Assembly (NCBI RefSeq): GCF_900112365.1
Contig: NZ_FOLQ01000012.1
Span: 1 to 50,681, forward strand
From: Spirosoma endophyticum
GTDB taxonomy: Bacteria; Bacteroidota; Bacteroidia; Cytophagales; Spirosomataceae
DNA length: 50,681 nucleotides
Direction: 5' to 3'
This document shows, piece by piece, positions 50,126-50,681 of this stretch (within the stretch, counting starts at the first letter, position 1; each line of letters starts with the position of its first letter). The notes beneath the pieces are model-generated. The model was not told the origin of the DNA, made no database searches, and saw only the letters and a list, made by a program, of their open reading frames with translations. The translations under genes and the position numbers were made by a program.

Positions 50126-50681
50126 CTATGCTACCGGTGGATTTTGATAGCCAGACAACAGCATCCAAGCCCCCACGCCACTTCCTATGATAAGCACCTC
50201 GGTGCCACTGAACAAGATCAATACCAGAAAAAAAGTGAACAGGCCGAATACAATTCGTAAATAAGTGTCCATCCGCTGGCCCAATCGGTAGAGAAGCGTA
50301 CGGAATAAGAGCGAAATACTGACTATCATTAATGCCCCAGTAAAACCTCGTTTTAACCCTCCGGCCACCATCAACCATACGCCCTCAGGTAACAATAGCA
50401 CACTGAGTAAGGCTACTTGTTGAGCGTACAACTGCCACCGATGATAGGGAAAGTTACGAGCAAAACGCAGATAGAAGGCCTCAAACTCACTCGATTGATA
50501 AATCAGGATGCAATGAGTTAGGGCAACACATAAACTAATGAGCCCAACCAATCGAACATCGCTATGGGAGTCGGGAAATACGCTAAACAAGACACCAATA
50601 CTGAGTAATGAGGCTACTTTAGTAATAATATAGGAAATTCGTTTAGTAGCCACCAGGTCGTATAAAAACAGGCTGAAGAGT
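50126..50681 (-). CDS. Membrane protein, 5' part beyond the window
   Basis: A minus-strand frame open to the window end, with no stop upstream of the GTG at 50653. The in-frame residues above it, LFSLFLYDLVATKRISY, continue naturally. At least 185 residues are visible, with about five hydrophobic segments (VASLLSIGVLFSVF, VGLISLCVALTHCILIY, VALLSVLLLPEGVWLMVAGG, GALMIVSISLLFRTLL, IVFGLFTFFLVLILF, VLIIGSGVGAWMLLSG). No family was recognised. The layout resembles the integral-membrane part of ABC-2-like systems, but this is only an impression. Confidence 0.6.
   Translation of the reverse strand, partial: LFSLFLYDLVATKRISYIITKVASLLSIGVLFSVFPDSHSDVRLVGLISLCVALTHCILIYQSSEFEAFYLRFARNFPYHRWQLYAQQVALLSVLLLPEGVWLMVAGGLKRGFTGALMIVSISLLFRTLLYRLGQRMDTYLRIVFGLFTFFLVLILFSGTEVLIIGSGVGAWMLLSGYQNPPVA

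Noticed and set aside
1..50681. CRISPR array, tRNA or rRNA genes, prophage
   Set aside because: No regularly spaced direct repeats, no cloverleaf or rRNA sequence recognised, and no phage structural genes. A tRNA could be missed by eye.

Overview
The window looks like a chromosomal stretch of a Bacteroidota member, most likely of the order Cytophagales (Spirosoma-like). This is inferred from the protein families (SusC-like carboxypeptidase-regulatory/plug/barrel outer-membrane proteins, LytS/LytTR pairs, DUF4932- and DUF5700-type proteins, PadR plus 'prefix-domain' FtsX permeases) and from -7 promoter boxes of the Bacteroidota form TAnnTTTG. No rRNA, tRNA or CRISPR was recognised. Gene density is moderate, with many 250-550 bp intergenic gaps.

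Layout. 1-281: the end of an IS630-type transposase, cut by the window edge. 628-1752: a Fic protein. 1915-4913: two secreted predicted peptidases on the minus strand (DUF4932-like, DUF5700-like). 5041-9088: AraC regulator, CPBP membrane protease, Crp-family regulator plus AhpD-like protein, and a lipoprotein. 9293-11780: a divergent flavin monooxygenase/AraC pair between two copies of a short repeat. 12054-13921: a small membrane protein and an IS3-family element. 13960-16485: an outer-membrane receptor. 16675-19124: small hypothetical genes, a lipoprotein and a VapC-type toxin-antitoxin pair. 19372-22385 and 27608-30576: two paralogous PadR/ABC-permease modules. Between them lie a secreted aspartyl-protease-like protein and a LACTB-like serine hydrolase/sensor kinase/LytTR regulator operon. 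30700-34129: P-loop kinase-like protein, lipoprotein esterase and MRJP-like propeller. 34567-38474: catalase, FdhF/YdeP molybdopterin oxidoreductase and a small membrane protein, closed by a strong terminator. 38815-43528: two exported proteins and a second AraC/flavin monooxygenase pair. 43868-49003: a secreted protein and a LytTR/LytS pair divergent from a second outer-membrane receptor. 49382-50681: a DinB protein and a truncated membrane protein.

The most unusual signal is not a gene. A dispersed intergenic repeat occurs about 15 times. Its consensus has four boxes: TCTCA, AAACGCTCC, TGAGACG and GGGCGTTT. Box 1 pairs with box 3, and box 2 with box 4, which is an interleaved (pseudoknot-like or mutually exclusive) topology. 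Every copy found lies in the same orientation, whatever the direction of the neighbouring genes. The second most useful signal is a TGTCCA-N4-TGGACA palindrome placed exactly the same distance before both PadR genes. Other points of interest are a shared N-terminal domain joined to two unlike protease-type domains, a 131-bp element with 22-bp inverted ends, and solitary ends of the IS3-family element.

All functions come from reading motifs by eye. No database search, alignment program or folding program was run.
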